Positions 4,224-5,868 of a stretch of 5,868 bases of DNA are shown in pieces; position 1 is the first letter of the stretch, and every line of letters starts with the position of its first letter. The position numbers and the translations under genes are program-made. The DNA is taken from NCBI GenBank assembly GCA_031288745.1, contig JAITQT010000068.1:1-5868 (forward strand), in the 5' to 3' direction. The stretch is from Deltaproteobacteria bacterium (GTDB lineage Bacteria > Desulfobacterota > Desulfarculia > Adiutricales > Adiutricaceae). A model generated the notes under the pieces. That model was not told the DNA's origin. It saw only the letters and a list, made by a program, of their open reading frames with translations, and searched no databases.

Positions 4224-5642
4224 ATGACTCAGCCTACTATCCAAAAATCGTCTCCGTCTTCTAAACCCAAAACCGACCCTCTATCCGACCCTATGCTAGA
4301 GCTTACCCCTAAGCAAATAGTTTCAGAACTCGATCGCTATATCATAGGCCAAGCTCAAGCTAAAAGGGCGGTGGCCATAGCCTTACGCAACCGTTGGCGG
4401 CGCCTTAACGTTCCCGAAGAAATTCGCGAGGAGATTACTCCAAAAAACATTATCATGATCGGTCCTACTGGCGTAGGTAAAACCGAAATTGCTCGCCGAC
4501 TAGCCAAACTAACTAACTCTCCCTTCGTTAAAGTGGAGGCCTCTAAGTTCACTGAAGTTGGCTACGTCGGCCGTGATGTCGATACTATCATCCGCGATCT
4601 AGTCGAATCTTCCTCTGAAATCGTTAGAGAAGAACAACGCAAGATCTTCGAATCCAAGGCCTCTGTTATAGCCGAGGAGCAATTGGCCTCTCACTTGCAT
4701 CGCTATTTTAGTAAAACCGATGACGATCCTTTGCTAGAACAGTTAAAGGACGCCAGGGGCCGTTTGTCAAAACGCAAGATCATCCAATCTATTAAGGACG
4801 GCTTACTTAACAATAAAACTATTGAGCTAGAGATAGAGCAATCTCAAGGGCAACTAAAGTTCTTGCCTTCTTTCGGCTTAGGCGATCTTGAAAAAGATCT
4901 CATCGACGCCTTTTCCATGATCATGCCCAAAAAAAGCCGAAAACGCATGATCTCCATCCAAGAGGCCTATGAGCAAATCAAAGACGCGGAGATGGAAAAG
5001 CTCCTTGATAAGGAGAGAATAACCACGGAGGCCAAGCGCCGGGTCGAAGCGCACGGGATAGTTTTTATTGACGAAATCGATAAAGTCTGCTCGGGCGAAT
5101 TAAGTAGCCACAGCGGCCCCGACATCAGCCGCGAGGGTGTGCAAAGGGATTTATTGCCTCTCGTGGAGGGGACCACTGTCTCAACCAGATACGGGCCGAT
5201 AATAACCGATCACATCCTTTTTATTGCCGCCGGGGCCTTTCACCTCGCTAAGCCTAGCGATCTCATCCCTGAATTTCAGGGTCGTTTTCCGATTAGAGTG
5301 GAGCTATCCTCTCTTTCTAAAGATGATTTTATTAAAATCCTAGTCGAGCCTAAAAATGCTCTCATCAAGCAGTATCGTAGTTTAATGCTAACCGAAGGCA
5401 TAGAGCTGACCTTTACCGACGACGCCATAGAAGAGATAGCTGATCTGGCCTTCCGAACCAACGAAAAACAAGAAGACATCGGCGCTAGGCGCTTGGCCAC
5501 CATTATGGAGACTCTCTTAGAGGTCATCTCCTTTGATGCTCCAGAAATTGCACCTAGTAAAATTATCATTGACGGCAAATACGTTAAAGAGCGTCTTAGT
5601 TTTATTGCTAAGGATTCGGAGCTAGCTAAGTATATTCTCTAA
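4224..5642 (+). CDS. hslU: HslU, AAA+ unfoldase ATPase of HslVU
   Basis: HslU is the hexameric AAA+ unfoldase that feeds substrates into HslV. In the 472-residue product, SELDRYIIGQ (34-43) opens the ATPase domain. Walker A is GPTGVGKT (80-87) and the pore loop is GYVGRD (113-118). An intermediate I-domain follows (about 132-265, including ARGRLSKRK). Walker B is IVFIDEID (279-286), the arginine finger lies in FQGRFPIRVEL (R354) and sensor 2 is GARRL (420-424). The protein ends LAKYIL, matching the family tail that docks into HslV. All checked motifs are intact. It is longer than E. coli HslU (443 aa), mainly from a Ser/Pro/Lys-rich N-terminal extension before MLELTPKQIV; an internal ATG at residue 24 (4293) would remove this but has no SD. 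Separation from hslV is unusual. Confidence 0.96.
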   Translation: MTQPTIQKSSPSSKPKTDPLSDPMLELTPKQIVSELDRYIIGQAQAKRAVAIALRNRWRRLNVPEEIREEITPKNIIMIGPTGVGKTEIARRLAKLTNSPFVKVEASKFTEVGYVGRDVDTIIRDLVESSSEIVREEQRKIFESKASVIAEEQLASHLHRYFSKTDDDPLLEQLKDARGRLSKRKIIQSIKDGLLNNKTIELEIEQSQGQLKFLPSFGLGDLEKDLIDAFSMIMPKKSRKRMISIQEAYEQIKDAEMEKLLDKERITTEAKRRVEAHGIVFIDEIDKVCSGELSSHSGPDISREGVQRDLLPLVEGTTVSTRYGPIITDHILFIAAGAFHLAKPSDLIPEFQGRFPIRVELSSLSKDDFIKILVEPKNALIKQYRSLMLTEGIELTFTDDAIEEIADLAFRTNEKQEDIGARRLATIMETLLEVISFDAPEIAPSKIIIDGKYVKERLSFIAKDSELAKYIL

Positions 5643-5743
5643 CACTTTCTAACTAGAGTAGAGAAGGCAGATTGAATTTATAAGGTTTTGGTGGATTAAT
5701 ACCACAACTCTTAACCGATAGCTTTAGCATCCTTACAATAATC

Positions 5744-5868
5744 GTAACTGTTCACCAAGTCTTTTTTTCCCCACGTTGCGGCTGGTAGCGACTTTCGAGT
5801 TGTAATTAAGTTTTAGCATACCCTTAAGTTCTTAACATTAGTTCTTTTAACGTTTCTACTTAGCTCTC
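5744..5868 (-). repeat. Family 1 interspersed repeat, copy C, inverted, cut by window end
   Basis: The reverse complement of this stretch matches 148-272 with three substitutions and no gap over 125 nt, including the run of seven A. It is inverted relative to copies A and B and lies about 100 nt after the hslU stop. It has the empty AATGTT site, so no family 2 element is inserted here. The element continues beyond the window, so its other boundary is unknown. The interval 5643-5743 shows no clear terminator for hslU. Confidence 0.88.

Noticed and set aside
5276..5578. Minus-strand reading frame of 100 codons opposite hslU
   Set aside because: It is an antisense shadow of a conserved gene, with a Ser/Met/Ile-rich composition typical of reversed codons and no motif. 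The same applies to minus-strand frames at 713-1006, 2734-2925, 4355-4552 and 4967-5176.

Overview
The window holds five recognisable genes, all on the + strand: csrA, fliW, xerC, hslV and hslU. They are set among unusually long AT-rich intergenic DNA that carries two families of interspersed repeats. The presence of FliW with CsrA marks a flagellated bacterium or a descendant of one. The style of the FliW, XerC and HslUV sequences suggests a deltaproteobacterial (Desulfobacterota-like) lineage, with Firmicutes as a less likely alternative; this is inference from motif style only. Dense small repeats, bulky non-coding DNA and a split hslVU pair would fit a host-restricted or otherwise relaxed genome, but one window cannot establish that.

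Layout. Positions 1-275 are repeats: a 113-bp MITE-like element with near-perfect terminal inverted repeats (family 2), then a copy of a longer repeat (family 1). Positions 276-698 contain no convincing gene but include a GC-rich hairpin that covers a strong Shine-Dalgarno sequence and a 9-codon ORF. A near-consensus sigma70 promoter (699-727) leads into csrA (795-1046, GTG start), fliW (1043-1519, ATGA overlap with csrA), xerC (about 1572-2591, TTG start) and hslV (2600-3175). These four are tightly packed and probably co-transcribed. A gap of 1,048 bp separates hslV from hslU. It holds a second family 1 copy that is itself interrupted by a second family 2 element with a visible target duplication, plus several palindromes and a 9-bp-stem hairpin that overlaps a candidate promoter. 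hslU (4224-5642) is followed by a third, inverted family 1 copy that runs off the window end.

How the genes work together. CsrA is a translational repressor and FliW is its protein antagonist, so the first two genes form a flagellar-assembly-responsive switch. XerC is the tyrosine recombinase for chromosome dimer resolution. HslV is the N-terminal-threonine protease and HslU its AAA+ unfoldase. All five proteins keep the catalytic or binding residues that can be checked by eye, so they look functional. The main oddities are the nested, orientation-specific repeat insertions, the near-identical inverted repeat pair bracketing the genes, and the separation of hslU from hslV with apparent new regulatory sequence in front of hslU.
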